From positions 1 through 64,000 of the forward strand of contig NZ_AZVB01000002.1 in the NCBI RefSeq assembly GCF_000513995.1: a DNA stretch of 64,000 nt. Direction: 5' to 3'. Of this stretch, positions 19,581 through 31,095 are shown one piece after another (positions within the stretch are counted from its first letter, which is position 1; the number at the start of each line of letters is the position of its first letter). Both the position numbers and the translations under genes were made by a program. Under the pieces are notes generated by a model that searched no databases, had not been told where the DNA came from, and was given only the letters and a program-made list of their open reading frames with translations. Source of the DNA: Pseudoxanthomonas sp. J35. GTDB lineage: Bacteria > Pseudomonadota > Gammaproteobacteria > Xanthomonadales > Xanthomonadaceae.

Positions 19581-20912
19581 TCAGGGCCGGGCCCATTCCT
19601 CGGCCGGCGGCGGCTCCGGCAGCAGGGCGCGCAGCGGCTCGCCGTCGGCGCGCGCGGCCAGGCGCTCGGCCTCGCCGCGCGGCAGGTCCACCTGCAACAG
19701 CCAGCCGTGCTCGTCGGCCGTCTCCGAACGCACTGCGTCGAGCTGGTGCAGGCGCGCGCGCAGGCGGCCGGCGTCCGGCGGCAGGCGCACCTCGCCGTGG
19801 GCGCGCTGCAGGTCCAGGCGACGGGCCAGGGCCGCCTGCAGCAGTTCCAGGCCGCGGCCGTCGCGGGCCGACAGCCATACGCGCTCGCGATGGCCCGGGT
19901 CGTCGGCCGCGCCGCCGCTGTGGTCGTGGCGCGGTTCGGCGCCTTCGATCCGGTCGATCTTGTTGAACACCAGCAGCTGCGGCAGCTCGCCAGCGCCGAC
20001 CTCGGCCAGCACCGCATCGACCTGGGCGATCCGCTCATCGCGCTGCGGATCGGCGGCGTCGACCACGTGCAGCAGCAGGTCGGCCTCGCGCGCCTCGCTC
20101 AGGGTCGAGCGGAACGCGGCGACCAGTTCGTGCGGCAGGTCGCGGACGAAGCCGACGGTGTCGGCCAGCACCACGCTGCCGCCGGGCAGGTTGACCCGGC
20201 GCACGGTCGGATCGAGGGTGGCGAACAGCTGGTCGGCGGCGTAGGCGTCGGCACCCGTGAGCGCGTTGAACAGGGTCGACTTGCCGGCGTTGGTGTAGCC
20301 GACCAGGGCCACGCGCGGCAGTTCGCTGCGCACGCGGGCGCGGCGCATCTGCGCGTGCTGCACCTCGACCTTCTCGAGCCGCCGCTGCAGCTGCTCCAGG
20401 CGCTTCTGCAGCAGGCGGCGGTCGGTTTCCAGCTGGGTTTCGCCGGGACCGCGCAGGCCGATGGAACCGCCGCGCTGGCGCTCCAGGTGGGTCCAGCCGC
20501 GCACCAGGCGCGTGGCCATATGCTTGAGCTGGGCCAGTTCGACCTGCAGCTTGCCTTCGTGGCTGCGCGCGCGCTGGGCGAAGATGTCGAGGATCAGCCC
20601 GGTGCGGTCGACCACGCGCCGCTGCAGCGCCTTCTCCAGGTTGCGCTCCTGCACCGGCGTGAGCTGATGGTTGACCAGGATCAGGTCGGCGCCGGTGGCG
20701 TCGGCGGCGGCCTTCACTTCCTCGAGCTTGCCGCTGCCGATCAGCGTGGCCGGGTTCGGGCGGTCGATGCGGGCGGTCAGGGTGGCGGCCACGCTGGCGC
20801 CGGCCGAACGGGCCAGGTCGGCGAATTCCTCCAGCACATCCTCGGCCACGGCCCCACCGGCGTGGGGCTGGATCAGCAACGCGTGTTCACCCTTGCGGGA
20901 ACGTTCGAACAA
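19581..20912 (-). CDS. hflX: HflX, ribosome-rescuing GTPase
   Basis: This 443-residue GTPase binds 50S subunits and splits stalled or heat-stressed ribosomes. It carries an HflX N-terminal domain (1-190), a coiled linker, and the G domain with G1 GYTNAGKST, G3 DTVGF and G4 NKID motifs. The C-terminal extension after residue 365 is alanine/glutamate-rich. The start is a TTG at 20912, supported by GGGAG six bases upstream and 23 bases from the hfq stop; the encoded start FERSRKGEHALLI matches the family. Read in one unit with hfq. Confidence 0.93.
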   Translation of the reverse strand: MFERSRKGEHALLIQPHAGGAVAEDVLEEFADLARSAGASVAATLTARIDRPNPATLIGSGKLEEVKAAADATGADLILVNHQLTPVQERNLEKALQRRVVDRTGLILDIFAQRARSHEGKLQVELAQLKHMATRLVRGWTHLERQRGGSIGLRGPGETQLETDRRLLQKRLEQLQRRLEKVEVQHAQMRRARVRSELPRVALVGYTNAGKSTLFNALTGADAYAADQLFATLDPTVRRVNLPGGSVVLADTVGFVRDLPHELVAAFRSTLSEAREADLLLHVVDAADPQRDERIAQVDAVLAEVGAGELPQLLVFNKIDRIEGAEPRHDHSGGAADDPGHRERVWLSARDGRGLELLQAALARRLDLQRAHGEVRLPPDAGRLRARLHQLDAVRSETADEHGWLLQVDLPRGEAERLAARADGEPLRALLPEPPPAEEWARP

Positions 20913-20935
20913 TCAATACTCCCAGGGCGGGAGGC

Positions 20936-21211
20936 TTACTCGGCCTCCTCGCCACCTTCTGCTGCCTCCCCGGCCTGCTGCACGTAGCCGCCGCCCGGTC
21001 CGACCCGGACGTTGCGCGACGGCACGACGGTGGAGATGGCGTGCTTGTAGACCATCTGGCTCACGGTACTGCGCAGCAGCACCACGAACTGGTCGAAGGA
21101 CTCGATCGTACCCTGCAGCTTGATCCCGTTCACCAGGTAGACGGACACCGGCACGCGTTCGCGACGCAGTGCGTTCAGGAACGGATCCTGCAGCGATTGC
21201 CCCTTGGACAT
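20936..21211 (-). CDS. hfq: RNA chaperone Hfq
   Basis: This 91-residue Sm-like protein forms a hexamer that pairs small RNAs with mRNAs. The sequence [20 protein letters not shown] and the Sm2 motif [12 protein letters not shown] are canonical. The tail (about 72-91) is glycine then glutamate-rich ([19 protein letters not shown]), unlike the E. coli tail. ATG 21211 has a purine-rich GGGGAAG leader. Placement miaA-hfq-hflX-hflK-hflC is the conserved proteobacterial order. Confidence 0.97.
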   Translation of the reverse strand: MSKGQSLQDPFLNALRRERVPVSVYLVNGIKLQGTIESFDQFVVLLRSTVSQMVYKHAISTVVPSRNVRVGPGGGYVQQAGEAAEGGEEAE

Positions 21212-21320
21212 CGTTTCTTCCCCTTCGCTCTTCTTGGCGAGCTTGTTCTTATGTTGGGCGCCGGACCTCCCCGGGACCGGCCGTGGGGGCATGTTACACA
21301 AGCCCGCGGCCGGGTTCCGT

Positions 21321-22277
21321 TCAGGTACGCGGCAGAAAGCGTGAAACCGCCTCGCGGAGTTGAACTGCGTCACGTTCCGGATCGAACCAGCGCGCGTCCA
21401 GCTCGCCGCGCAGCCAGGTGAGCTGGCGCTTGGCCAGCTGGCGGGTGGCGGCGATGCCGCGCTGGCGGAACTCCTCCGCGCCGGCCAGGCCGGCCAGGTG
21501 CTCCCAGGCCTGGCGGTAGCCGACCGCGCGCAACGCCGGCAGGTCCAGCGGCCGCGGGTGCTCGCGCAGCGGCGCCAGCGCGCGCAGGCGGCGGACCTCA
21601 TCGAGGAAACCGGCGGCGAGCATGCGCTCGAAGCGCAGAGCGATGCGTTCGTGCAGCACCGCCCGGTCGGCCGGCGCCAGCACCAGGCGCAGCACGCGCA
21701 GCGGCAGGCGTGGTGGCGGCGGATCGCGCTGCCAGGCGCTGATCGGGCGGCCGCTGGCGCGGTACACCTCCAGCGCGCGCTGGATCCGCTGGGCGTCGCC
21801 GGGGCGGATCCGCGTGGCGGCCTCCGGATCGACCCGCGCCAGCTCCTCGTGCAGCGCGGCCCAGCCACGCTCCGCCGCTTCGGCGCTGATCGCCTCGCGC
21901 AGCGCCGGATCGGCTTCCGGCATCGGCGCCAGGCCGTGCAGCAGGGCCTGGAAGTACAGGCCGGTACCGCCGGCCAGCACCGGCAACCGGCCGCGGGCAA
22001 CGATGCCTTCTATCGCCGCGCGCGCATCCTGGGCGAACTCGGCCGCCGAATACGGCTGCCAGGGCTCGCGCACGTCGATGAGGTGGTGCGGCACACCGGC
22101 GCGTTCGGCCGCGTCGGGCTTGGCCGCGCCGATGTCCAGGCCGCGGTAGACCAGGGCCGAGTCGACGCTGACGATCTCGCCGTCATGGCGCTGCGCCAGT
22201 TCGATCGCGAAGGCGGTCTTGCCCGACGCGGTCGGGCCCATCACCGCGATCGCCAGCGGCCGCGTGTCCACGCCCAC
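21321..22277 (-). CDS. miaA: tRNA dimethylallyltransferase MiaA
   Basis: This 318-residue enzyme adds the dimethylallyl group to A37 of tRNAs reading UNN codons. It has the P-loop GPTASGKT (about 14-21), the [16 protein letters not shown] segment and the substrate motif [16 protein letters not shown]. The C-terminal RQLTWLRGE region binds tRNA. It starts 8 bases after the folP stop, so folP-miaA form one unit, with hfq 110 bases beyond. Confidence 0.96.
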   Translation of the reverse strand: MGVDTRPLAIAVMGPTASGKTAFAIELAQRHDGEIVSVDSALVYRGLDIGAAKPDAAERAGVPHHLIDVREPWQPYSAAEFAQDARAAIEGIVARGRLPVLAGGTGLYFQALLHGLAPMPEADPALREAISAEAAERGWAALHEELARVDPEAATRIRPGDAQRIQRALEVYRASGRPISAWQRDPPPPRLPLRVLRLVLAPADRAVLHERIALRFERMLAAGFLDEVRRLRALAPLREHPRPLDLPALRAVGYRQAWEHLAGLAGAEEFRQRGIAATRQLAKRQLTWLRGELDARWFDPERDAVQLREAVSRFLPRT

Positions 22278-22284
22278 CGGGCGC

Positions 22285-23190
22285 TCAGTCCTCGTCCGGC
22301 CAGCGGATCGCCGGGGCGGCGTCGCGCCGCGGCGCCGGCACCGCGGCCACCGCTTCCCACACCTTCAGCGCATCGACGGTGGCGGCCACGTCGTGCACGC
22401 GCACGATGCGCGCGCCGCGCTGCACCGCCAGCAGGTGCGCGGCGACCGAACCGGACACGCGCCCGGCCGGAACCTGGCGGCCGGTCAGCTCGCCGATCGT
22501 GCGCTTGCGCGACAGCCCGGCCAGCACCGGCACCCCCAGTTCGGCGAAGCGGTCCAGGCGCGCGAGCAGCTCGAGGTTGTGCGCGGTGGTCTTGCCGAAG
22601 CCGAAACCGGGGTCGGCGACGATGTGCTTCTTCGGGATCCCGGCCAGTTCGGCGGCCAAGATCCGCTCGGCGAGGAAGCGATGCACCTCGGCGACCACGT
22701 CGTCGTAGCGCGGGTCGTCCTGCATGGTGCGCGGCTCGCCGAGCATGTGCATCAGCACCACCGGCACGCCCAGCGCGGCGGCGGTGTCCAGAGCCCCGTC
22801 GCGGCGCAATGCGCACACGTCGTTGATCATGCCGGCGCCGGCCTCGACCGCCGCGCGCATCACCTCCGGCTTGCAGGTGTCGACGCTCACCGGCAGCGCG
22901 GTCTCGCGGACCAGGCGTTCGACCACCGGAACCACGCGGCGCAGCTCTTCCTCCAGCGGCACCTCGTCCGCACCGGGACGGGTCGACTCGCCGCCCACGT
23001 CGAGGATGTCCGCCCCCTCCTCCGCCAGGCGCAGGCCATGGGCCACGGCCGCATCGGTGGTGGCATGCGCGCCGCCGTCGGAGAACGAATCGGGGGTGAC
23101 GTTGACGATGCCCATCACCCGCGCGCGGTCGAGCTTCAGCACGCGGCCGGCACAGTCCAGGGTGGGTGAAACGTCGAACATCGGCGGCAT
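22285..23190 (-). CDS. folP: Dihydropteroate synthase
   Basis: This 301-residue TIM-barrel enzyme condenses 6-hydroxymethyl-dihydropterin diphosphate with p-aminobenzoate in folate synthesis and is the sulfonamide target. Signature motifs are [26 protein letters not shown] and [17 protein letters not shown]. The start at 23190 could instead be the ATG three codons later. FolP is usually next to ftsH, as here, with a small extra membrane-protein gene between. Confidence 0.96.
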   Translation of the reverse strand: MPPMFDVSPTLDCAGRVLKLDRARVMGIVNVTPDSFSDGGAHATTDAAVAHGLRLAEEGADILDVGGESTRPGADEVPLEEELRRVVPVVERLVRETALPVSVDTCKPEVMRAAVEAGAGMINDVCALRRDGALDTAAALGVPVVLMHMLGEPRTMQDDPRYDDVVAEVHRFLAERILAAELAGIPKKHIVADPGFGFGKTTAHNLELLARLDRFAELGVPVLAGLSRKRTIGELTGRQVPAGRVSGSVAAHLLAVQRGARIVRVHDVAATVDALKVWEAVAAVPAPRRDAAPAIRWPDED

Positions 23191-23277
23191 CCGTCCAGGG
23201 GAATGCGCGCAAGTCTGGGCCCTGCCGCGCAGGCCGGCAATCCTTGGCGGGGTGCGGCGACGGCGCGCCGCGGCCGC

Positions 23278-23539
23278 TCAGCGGCCGCCGATCTGCGCGT
23301 CGAAGCGCGCCGCGCGCAGCCGCGCGTAGAGCCCGAAGCCGAACACCGCCACGGCCAGCACCACCGACACGCCGACCAGCACCAGTGGCAGCCGGCCCAG
23401 CGCGTAGAACACGGTGGTCGCGGTGAGCATCGCCGAGGCGCCACCGAACGCGGCGGACGACCACGTCCGCCACGGATTGCGGACGTAGTAACTGCGCCGC
23501 GGTTCGCGGCCGTCCGGCGACTGGACCACCGTCCCGACC

Positions 23540-23562
<23 letters not shown>
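23278..23562 (-). CDS. Small two-helix membrane protein overlapping ftsH 3' end
   Basis: This 94-residue protein has a polar, arginine-rich N-terminus (1-35) and two hydrophobic segments (about 38-53 and 58-80) ending in a basic tail. No family is recognised. Its ATG (23562) lies 23 bases inside the end of ftsH in a different frame, so it is co-translated with ftsH. Codon third positions are strongly G/C like neighbours, which supports a real gene. A role with membrane-bound FtsH is only a guess from position. Confidence 0.55.
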
Positions 23563-25468
<1,906 letters not shown>

Positions 25469-25550
25469 CCTCATCGGCTCCGCGGTTCCCTTGGTTCGGC
25501 TTGTCGCACTGCTGTTTCCGGTTGTTTCTTCCCGGCGTTCCGGGTCGAGC

Positions 25551-26189
25551 TTACTTGATCTGGGCGCGCTTGCCCTGCGCCAGGGCATAGACTTCCGGCG
25601 AACGCTTGCGCGATGCGGCCGGCTTGCGGATCACCACCCTGTCGTAGCGGCGGCGCAGCTCGCGCACGTAGTCGTCGAAGCCGACCCCCTGGAACAGCTT
25701 GATCAGGAAGGTCCCGCCCGGACGCAGGTGGCCGTTGGCGAAATCCATCGCCAGCTCGGCCAGGTACATCGCGCGCGGCTGGTCGACCGCGTCCACGCCA
25801 CTCATATTGGGGGCCATGTCCGAAAGGACAAGGTCCACGCGCTGGCCGTCCAGCAGCGTCTCCAGCTGGGATAAGACGGCTTCCTCCCTGAAGTCGCCAT
25901 GAAGGAATTCGACCCCGGCCAGCGGCGGCATTTCGAGGATGTCCAGGGCGACCACCCGGCCGCTGTCGCCCATCGCCTGGCGCACGTACTGGGACCAGCC
26001 GCCCGGGGCCGCGCCCAGGTCGACCACGACCATGCCCGGCTTCAGGAGCCGGTCGCGCTCGATCAGTTCCTCGAGCTTGTAGGCGGCGCGCGAGCGCAGG
26101 CCTTCGGCCTGGGCCTTCTTCACGTAGGGGTCGGCGAAGTGCTCGCGGAGCCAGCGGTGGCTGCTCTTGCTGCGGGAGCTGCGGGACAT
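25551..26189 (-). CDS. rlmE: 23S rRNA 2'-O-ribose U2552 methyltransferase RlmE (FtsJ/RrmJ)
   Basis: This 212-residue SAM-dependent enzyme methylates U2552 in the 50S A loop. It contains [14 protein letters not shown] (SAM site), the DMAPNMSG motif and catalytic K-D-K-E residues within the FtsJ fold. The start at 26189 ([18 protein letters not shown]) fits the family; there is no strong ribosome site upstream. It precedes ftsH by 82 bases, the classical rrmJ-ftsH heat-shock pair. Confidence 0.95.
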   Translation of the reverse strand: MSRSSRSKSSHRWLREHFADPYVKKAQAEGLRSRAAYKLEELIERDRLLKPGMVVVDLGAAPGGWSQYVRQAMGDSGRVVALDILEMPPLAGVEFLHGDFREEAVLSQLETLLDGQRVDLVLSDMAPNMSGVDAVDQPRAMYLAELAMDFANGHLRPGGTFLIKLFQGVGFDDYVRELRRRYDRVVIRKPAASRKRSPEVYALAQGKRAQIK

Positions 26190-26271
26190 GCAGGAGGGAC
26201 CGGGCCAGGCGGCCCGCGGCGGTATGGACGGCCATGATACCCTGAACGGCCCCACTGACCGTCCATGACCG

Positions 26272-26577
26272 ATGTCCGTCGCCCTGACTTCCGCCCAGAA
26301 CCGCTTCCTCCGTGGCCAGGCCCATGGCCGCAAGGCCCTGATGCAGGTCGGCGGCAAGGGCATCACCCCGGGCCTGGTCGCCGAGCTGGACCAGCTGCTG
26401 GAACGCCACGAGCTGGTCAAGGTCAAGGTCGGCGCCGAGGACCGCGAGGCCCGCGAGGCGATGATCGCCGAGCTGGCCGCGCAGACCGGTTCGGCGCTGG
26501 TGCAGCGGATCGGCCATACCGCCACCCTGTACCGGCGGTCGAAGGAAAACCCCGCCATCGTCCTGCCCCGCGCCTGA
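26272..26577 (+). CDS. yhbY: YhbY-type ribosome assembly RNA-binding protein (CRM domain)
   Basis: This 101-residue single CRM-domain protein binds pre-50S particles. The signature [20 protein letters not shown] and the [21 protein letters not shown]-terminal strand are diagnostic. It is divergent from rlmE with an 82-bp promoter spacer, a conserved arrangement linking two ribosome-maturation genes. The next gene starts 20 bases on. Confidence 0.93.
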   Translation: MSVALTSAQNRFLRGQAHGRKALMQVGGKGITPGLVAELDQLLERHELVKVKVGAEDREAREAMIAELAAQTGSALVQRIGHTATLYRRSKENPAIVLPRA

Positions 26578-26596
26578 GCGGGCACCGGAACCTGCG

Positions 26597-26971
26597 ATGC
26601 AGCTGAGCCACGAACGCCCCGACTACGCCTGGGTGCTGCGCGGCGCCGACGGCCGCCAGGCCCGGGTCAACGACCGGATCCTGGAGCGCAGCTTCGCCCT
26701 GGCTCCCGACCGCCTGCTGGAGGACTGGGACACCCCGGCCGCCATCGGCGAGCTGCAGCCGGCGCACATGGAACCGCTTCTGGCGCTTTCGCCGGAACTG
26801 GTAGTGCTGGGCACCGGCGCCCGCCAGGTGTTCCCGGCCGCGGCGGTGATGGCCGCCTGCCTGACCCACGGCATCGGTATCGAGGTGATGGACAACGCCG
26901 CCGCCGCGCGGACCTACAACGTCCTGGCCGGCGAAGGCCGCCGGGTCGTGGTGGCCCTGCTGCTGGGCTGA
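26597..26971 (+). CDS. Mth938-like domain protein
   Basis: This 124-residue protein matches the Mth938 (DUF498/NDUFAF3-like) fold family. Its core [17 protein letters not shown] is the family hallmark, and the end [19 protein letters not shown] matches the conserved last strand. Bacterial members have no settled function; a eukaryotic homologue (NDUFAF3) helps assemble respiratory complex I. It is probably co-transcribed with yhbY. A hairpin-rich repeat cluster follows. Confidence 0.85.
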   Translation: MQLSHERPDYAWVLRGADGRQARVNDRILERSFALAPDRLLEDWDTPAAIGELQPAHMEPLLALSPELVVLGTGARQVFPAAAVMAACLTHGIGIEVMDNAAAARTYNVLAGEGRRVVVALLLG

Positions 26972-27539
26972 GCCCCGGAAGCCCCTCGCCCTCCGGGAGA
27001 GGGGGTGGGGAGAGGGCAGGCAACCACGGCGCCGAAGGCGCGCCCGGCAGGGTCGGGCTTGCCCGACTCCCGCGCCCGATGTCCCGGACCATGCGAGAAG
27101 CAGCGGGACAAGCCCCGCTCTACAGAGGCACGCCCGCAGTCCGGGGAGGTCGGAAGCGGCTCCGGGCGCGGCGCGGGGAATATCAGGACCTGCCGTCGCC
27201 GCCAGCGGAATCGTCCGTCGGCAACCGGCCTTCTTCGCCCCCTCTCCCGGAGGGAGGGGGAACGAACGAAGCCACGACCCAGATGCGCCTAAAGCCGCGG
27301 TAGTGCGGGGGTATCCCGCAAGCAGGCCATGGATGGCCTGCGCTCGCGCGTTGGAGCCAGGGATGGCGGAACCGCGCGATGCGGGATACCCCCGCACTGC
27401 CGCGGCTCCGTCCGAAGCCGACCCACTCGAACGCCTTTACTGAAACAGGCGAGCCTGCGATCCGCAGGATCGCGCGCGGGCGAGCGCCCGGCGCGCTGCG
27501 CCGGGCCGGGGATCCGCCCATGACCGCCAGCGTCGCCGC
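26972..27539. other. Repeat cluster 2 (gene-free, 568 bp)
   Basis: No gene is supported. It holds a G/C hairpin right after the Mth938-like gene (26982-27018), about 210 bp of otherwise unremarkable GC-rich DNA, a second G/C hairpin (27237-27260), and the best-preserved copy (B) of the long palindromic repeat (27293-27420). Downstream of this, up to the nlpD stop, are further hairpins such as GCCTGCGATCCGCAGG (27453-27468) and CGCCCGGCGCGCTGCGCCGGGC (about 27484-27505). Confidence 0.7.
27293..27420 (-). repeat. Long palindromic repeat, copy B
   Basis: Arms 27293-27320 and 27380-27407 are inverted with 27 of 28 bases matching. The 59-base loop contains a second perfect hairpin (GCAGGCCAT at 27322-27330 against 27333-27341). 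On the minus strand the order of blocks (GGCTTCGGACGGAGCCGCGG, then GCATCGCGCGGTTCCG, CCAACGCGCGA, CATCCATG, then the right arm, then TCGTGGCTTCGTTC and a G/C hairpin) matches copies A and C. Confidence 0.75.
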
Positions 27540-28310
27540 TTACTTCTTGGGCAGGTAAAGCAGCGGATCGACCGGCTTGCCGTTGTAGCGGATCTCGAAA
27601 TGCAGCTTGTCGCGGTCGGTGCCGGTGCGGCCCATCTCGGCGATCTGCTGGCCCGCCTTCACGCTCTGGCCTTCCTCGACCAGGCGCTTGCGGTTGTGGC
27701 CGTAGGCCGACAGCCACTGCTCGTTGTGCTTGACGATGATCAGTTCGCCGTAGCCGACCAGGCCGGCGCCGGAGTACACGACCACGCCGTCGGCCGCGGC
27801 GGTCACCGCCTGGCCGCTGCTGCCGCCGATGTCGATGCCCTGGCGGGTGTTGTTGCCGGCCACGTAGGTGCTCAGCAGCACGCCCTGCGCCGGCCAGCGC
27901 CAGCTGAAACCGCTGCTGGGCGGCGGCGGCGGCGCCGGGGCCGGCGTGGAAGGCGTCCTCGCCGGGGTAGTGGTGCCGGTCTTCGGCGCGACAACGGTCC
28001 GCGCCGGCGTGCTGGCGGTGGTGCCGCGCGCACCCTGGCCCAGCTGCAGGCGTTGGCCCGGATAGATGGTGTACGGCGGCTGCAGGCTGTTCCAGCGCGC
28101 CATGTCCTCGACGCTGACGCCGTTGCGCCGCGCGATCGAATACAGCGTGTCGCCCTGCTGCACCACCACCGTCTTGCCCGCCGTGCCCTGCGTGGCGGTC
28201 GTGGCCGACGGACTGCGCACCACGGTGCTCTTGCCGCAGGCGGCCAGCAGCGCCAGCAGCGCCAGCAGCGCCAGCAGGCGCGCGACCGGTTTCAGAGCCT
28301 CGGCATTCAT
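27540..28310 (-). CDS. nlpD: NlpD-type LysM/LytM lipoprotein, amidase activator
   Basis: This 256-residue lipoprotein activates the division amidase AmiC in E. coli. It has a lipobox LLAAC (signal about 1-24), a LysM domain (VVQQGDTLYSIARRNGVS, about 48-92), a proline/threonine-rich linker and a C-terminal LytM (M23) domain. The zinc site is degenerate: the usual HxxxD is QGIDI and the usual HxH is KLH, as in E. coli NlpD, so it should regulate rather than cut. ATG 28310 overlaps yqaA by 4 bases. It ends the surE-pcm-yqaA-nlpD operon, with no rpoS behind it. Confidence 0.92.
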   Translation of the reverse strand: MNAEALKPVARLLALLALLALLAACGKSTVVRSPSATTATQGTAGKTVVVQQGDTLYSIARRNGVSVEDMARWNSLQPPYTIYPGQRLQLGQGARGTTASTPARTVVAPKTGTTTPARTPSTPAPAPPPPPSSGFSWRWPAQGVLLSTYVAGNNTRQGIDIGGSSGQAVTAAADGVVVYSGAGLVGYGELIIVKHNEQWLSAYGHNRKRLVEEGQSVKAGQQIAEMGRTGTDRDKLHFEIRYNGKPVDPLLYLPKK

Positions 28311-28921
28311 GCGAACTTCGCCCTCCAGACAAGCCAGGCCACCAGGGCGGCGACCAGCACGGTCGCGATCCACCCCAGCGGCTCGATCCAGCGCCGCAGC
28401 GCCTCGGCCGCGCGCGCGCCGCCGAAGCGGATCGCCGCGGCCAGCAGGAACACGCGCTTGGCGCGGCCGACCAGCATGCTCAGGAAATACGGCAGCAGCG
28501 GCACGCCGACAATACCCGACGCCCAGGTGAAGACCTTCATGGGGATCGGCATGAACCCGCCCAGCACCAGGAACCAGAACACCGCCCAGGGCGACTCGGC
28601 CATCTTCGCCTGCACCGTGGCGATGCCCGCCTCGATGGACGGCAGCATGCCCATCGTCTCCAGCAGCGGCTTGACCGCCTCGAAGGCGAAGTGGCCCAAC
28701 GCGTAGCCGACCATCGCCCCGGCCATCGCCCCGGCCAGGCTCAGCGTGGCGAACCACCAGCCGCGCCTGGGCTGGGCCACGCACATCGGCGCGAGCATCA
28801 CCTCCGGCATCACCGGGAAGATGATCGCCTCGAAGAAGCTCAGCACGGTCAGGTAGGTCGGCGCGCGCGGGTGGGAGGCCCAGCGCAGCGCGCGGTCGTA
28901 GAGGGGTCCGAATACCTGCAT
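28307..28921 (-). CDS. yqaA: YqaA-like DedA/SNARE-associated membrane protein
   Basis: This 204-residue membrane protein has about five helices and the conserved FFEAIIFPVMPEVMLAPM and GGFMPIPMKVFTWASGI segments of the YqaA/DedA (VTT) group. DedA proteins act in lipid handling, for example undecaprenyl-phosphate or phospholipid flipping; for this branch the function is inferred. It starts 3 bases after the pcm stop and overlaps nlpD by 4 bases, so all three are coupled. Confidence 0.85.
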   Translation of the reverse strand: MQVFGPLYDRALRWASHPRAPTYLTVLSFFEAIIFPVMPEVMLAPMCVAQPRRGWWFATLSLAGAMAGAMVGYALGHFAFEAVKPLLETMGMLPSIEAGIATVQAKMAESPWAVFWFLVLGGFMPIPMKVFTWASGIVGVPLLPYFLSMLVGRAKRVFLLAAAIRFGGARAAEALRRWIEPLGWIATVLVAALVAWLVWRAKFA

Positions 28922-28924
28922 GCG

Positions 28925-29617
28925 TCAGTCCAGGGTGCCGGCAAGCAGCGGCACGAACACCACCGGCGCCAGGTTGCGTTCTTCGATGCTGCCGTCCGCG
29001 CGGCGGACCAGCTGCACCAGCGATTGTGCCGAAGCGCCGCCGACCGGGGCGACCAGCACGCCGCCGGGGGCCAGCTGTTCCAGCAGCGCGTCGACCAGGG
29101 CCGGGGCCGCGGCGGTGACCAGGATCGCGTCGAACGGGCCGTGCTCGGCCCAGCCGACGCGACCGTCGTCGTGCTTGCTGCGCACGTTCATGCCCAGGGT
29201 GCGGAAGCGCTTGCGCGCCTGCCGCAGCAGGTCGCCGATGCGCTCGACCGTGTACACCTCCAGGCCCAGTGCGGCCAGGATCGCCGCCTGGTAGCCGGAG
29301 CCGGTGCCGATCTCCAGCACCTTCTTCGGGCGCGTGGCCAGCACGGTCTCGGTCATCCGCGCCACCACCCAGGGCTGGGAGATGGTCTGGCCATGGCCGA
29401 TCGGCAGCGCCGTGTCCTCGTAGGCGCGACTGGCCAGCGCCTCGTCCACGAACAGGTGGCGCGGCACGGTGCGGATCGCGTTGAGCACGTTCTCGTCGAC
29501 GATCGGCGCGGTCCCGGGCACGCCCTCGCGCAGGCGCTGGACCAGGCGGTCGCGCACGCGCTGCGAGGTCATGCCCACGCCCACCGCCTCCGGTTGCAGG
29601 CGCAGCCGTGGGGTCAT
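28925..29617 (-). CDS. pcm: Protein-L-isoaspartate O-methyltransferase
   Basis: This 230-residue SAM-dependent enzyme repairs isoaspartyl residues. Motifs [16 protein letters not shown] (SAM binding) and [18 protein letters not shown] are diagnostic. Its ATG overlaps the surE stop by 4 bases. The 20-residue N-terminal extension before [11 protein letters not shown] could be non-native; a shorter start would be at residue 16. Confidence 0.95.
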   Translation of the reverse strand: MTPRLRLQPEAVGVGMTSQRVRDRLVQRLREGVPGTAPIVDENVLNAIRTVPRHLFVDEALASRAYEDTALPIGHGQTISQPWVVARMTETVLATRPKKVLEIGTGSGYQAAILAALGLEVYTVERIGDLLRQARKRFRTLGMNVRSKHDDGRVGWAEHGPFDAILVTAAAPALVDALLEQLAPGGVLVAPVGGASAQSLVQLVRRADGSIEERNLAPVVFVPLLAGTLD

Positions 29618-30414
29618 GCGGCCGCCCCCGGGGTGCTGCCCGAGGAGCCCAGCGCCGCGGTCAGGCCGCCGACCCAGCCGGCGACCTTCTCCAGCGCCTG
29701 GTAGCGGGTCAGGTCGACCTGGATCGGGGTGATCGAGATGTGGCCGGTGCGCACGGCGTGGAAGTCGGTGCCCGGGCCGGCGTCCTGTTCCGGGCCGGCC
29801 GGGCCGATCCAGTACACGGTGTTGCCGCGTGGATCCGGCTGCGGCACGCAGGCCTCGGAACGGTGGCGGTTGCCCAGCCGGCTCACTTCGAAACCGCGCA
29901 CTTCGTGCCAGGCCAGGTCCGGGACGTTGACGTTGAGGATGGTGTCGGCCGGCAGCGGGTCGGTGACCAGGCGGGCGACGATCTCCACCGCGGCGCGCGC
30001 GGCGGTCGCGTAGTGCTTCGCCTCGTGGTTGCGGGTCGCCAGCGACACCGCCACCGCTGGAAGGCCGAGGAAGCGCCCTTCCATCGCCGCCGACACCGTG
30101 CCCGAATAGATCACGTCGTCGCCGAGGTTGGCGGTGTTGTTGATGCCCGAGACGACGATGTCCGGTTCGAACTCGAACATGCCGGTCAGCGCCAGGTGCA
30201 CGCAGTCGGTGGGCGTGCCGGCGACCGAACAGGTGTAGTGGTCGATCCGCTTCACCCGGATCGGCAGGTCGAGCGTCAGCGAATTGCTGGCGCCGGAGCG
30301 GTCGCGGTCGGGGGCCACCACGTAGACCTCGTGGCCGGCGTCACGCAGGCCCTGGGCCAGGGCGTGGATACCCGGCGCATCCACGCCGTCGTCGTTCGAA
30401 ACAAGTACGCGCAT
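29614..30414 (-). CDS. surE: 5'/3'-nucleotidase SurE
   Basis: This 266-residue metal-dependent survival nucleotidase dephosphorylates nucleoside monophosphates and short polyphosphates. It starts [16 protein letters not shown], with the acidic metal site DD (residues 8-9), Ser and Asn ligands in RSGASNSLT and [10 protein letters not shown]. An AGGA site lies nine bases before the ATG. surE-pcm is a conserved stress operon. A TATCAT box (minus, plus coordinates 30435-30440) lies about 20 bases upstream. Confidence 0.96.
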   Translation of the reverse strand: MRVLVSNDDGVDAPGIHALAQGLRDAGHEVYVVAPDRDRSGASNSLTLDLPIRVKRIDHYTCSVAGTPTDCVHLALTGMFEFEPDIVVSGINNTANLGDDVIYSGTVSAAMEGRFLGLPAVAVSLATRNHEAKHYATAARAAVEIVARLVTDPLPADTILNVNVPDLAWHEVRGFEVSRLGNRHRSEACVPQPDPRGNTVYWIGPAGPEQDAGPGTDFHAVRTGHISITPIQVDLTRYQALEKVAGWVGGLTAALGSSGSTPGAAA

Positions 30415-30525
30415 GGGCTTCCTCGAAAACATCCGCATGATACCGGAAGCCCCGCCGCGGTTCTGCGCCGCCGGGCACGCGGCGCAACGGGCCCGTGGTG
30501 GCGGCCGCTGCGCTACCCTTGCCCG

Positions 30526-31044
30526 ATGCACGACGACGAGGAAGATCCCGCCGCCCTGTTCCGCGCCGCGGTCGGCAAGGTCGCGCCGCTGCGCAAGCCG
30601 GTGCACGCGCCGCCCGCGGCGCCGAAACCGCGCCCGGCGCGCCGCCGCGAGGACGAAGCCGCGCCTTCCGGCCGCCTGGCCGACGACCCGGACGCGGTGC
30701 TGCTGCGCGGCGACGCCAGCGCGTTCCGCCGCGAACGCGTGTCCGCGCGCGACTGGCAGCGCCTGCGCCGCGGCGGCTTCTCCGCGCAGGACGAACTGGA
30801 CCTGCACGGTGCCAACGCGCTGCAGGCCGAGGCGCTGCTGGCACGCTTCCTCGCCGAGGCCGGCGCCCACGGCCTCGGCTGCGTGCGCATCATCCACGGC
30901 AAGGGCGGCAGCGACGGCGTGCCGGTGCTGAAGAACCTGGTCGACCGCGTGCTGCGCCAGCGCGGCGACGTGCTCGCGTTCCATTCCGCGCCGCCGGCGC
31001 AGGGCGGCACCGGCGCGCTGCTGGTCCTGCTCGGGCGCCGCTGA
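30526..31044 (+). CDS. Smr/MutS2-domain putative endonuclease
   Basis: This 172-residue protein has a low-complexity, basic/proline-rich N-terminal half (1-85) and a C-terminal Smr domain with the motif [19 protein letters not shown] (about 91-109) and the catalytic-type [12 protein letters not shown] loop (about 124-135). Smr domains nick DNA or cleave RNA; the proteobacterial YdaL/SmrB relatives act on branched DNA or collided ribosomes. A TACCCT box lies seven bases before the ATG. It is divergent from surE. Confidence 0.85.
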   Translation: MHDDEEDPAALFRAAVGKVAPLRKPVHAPPAAPKPRPARRREDEAAPSGRLADDPDAVLLRGDASAFRRERVSARDWQRLRRGGFSAQDELDLHGANALQAEALLARFLAEAGAHGLGCVRIIHGKGGSDGVPVLKNLVDRVLRQRGDVLAFHSAPPAQGGTGALLVLLGRR

Positions 31045-31082
31045 GCCATTCCATACGGTCCGGTCCGGCGTCCGCCTGCGGC

Positions 31083-31095
31083 TAGAATGCGCCGG
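31083..31095 (+). promoter_or_regulatory. TAGAAT -10 box of lpxD (near-leaderless)
   Basis: TAGAAT at 31083-31088 ends seven bases before the lpxD ATG (31096). Transcription would start within one or two bases of the ATG. This decides the start: the upstream in-frame ATG (31087) lies inside the box. Confidence 0.5.

Noticed and set aside
27540-28310. Active M23 endopeptidase
   Set aside because: Two zinc-ligand histidines are replaced (QGIDI, KLH), as in NlpD activators.
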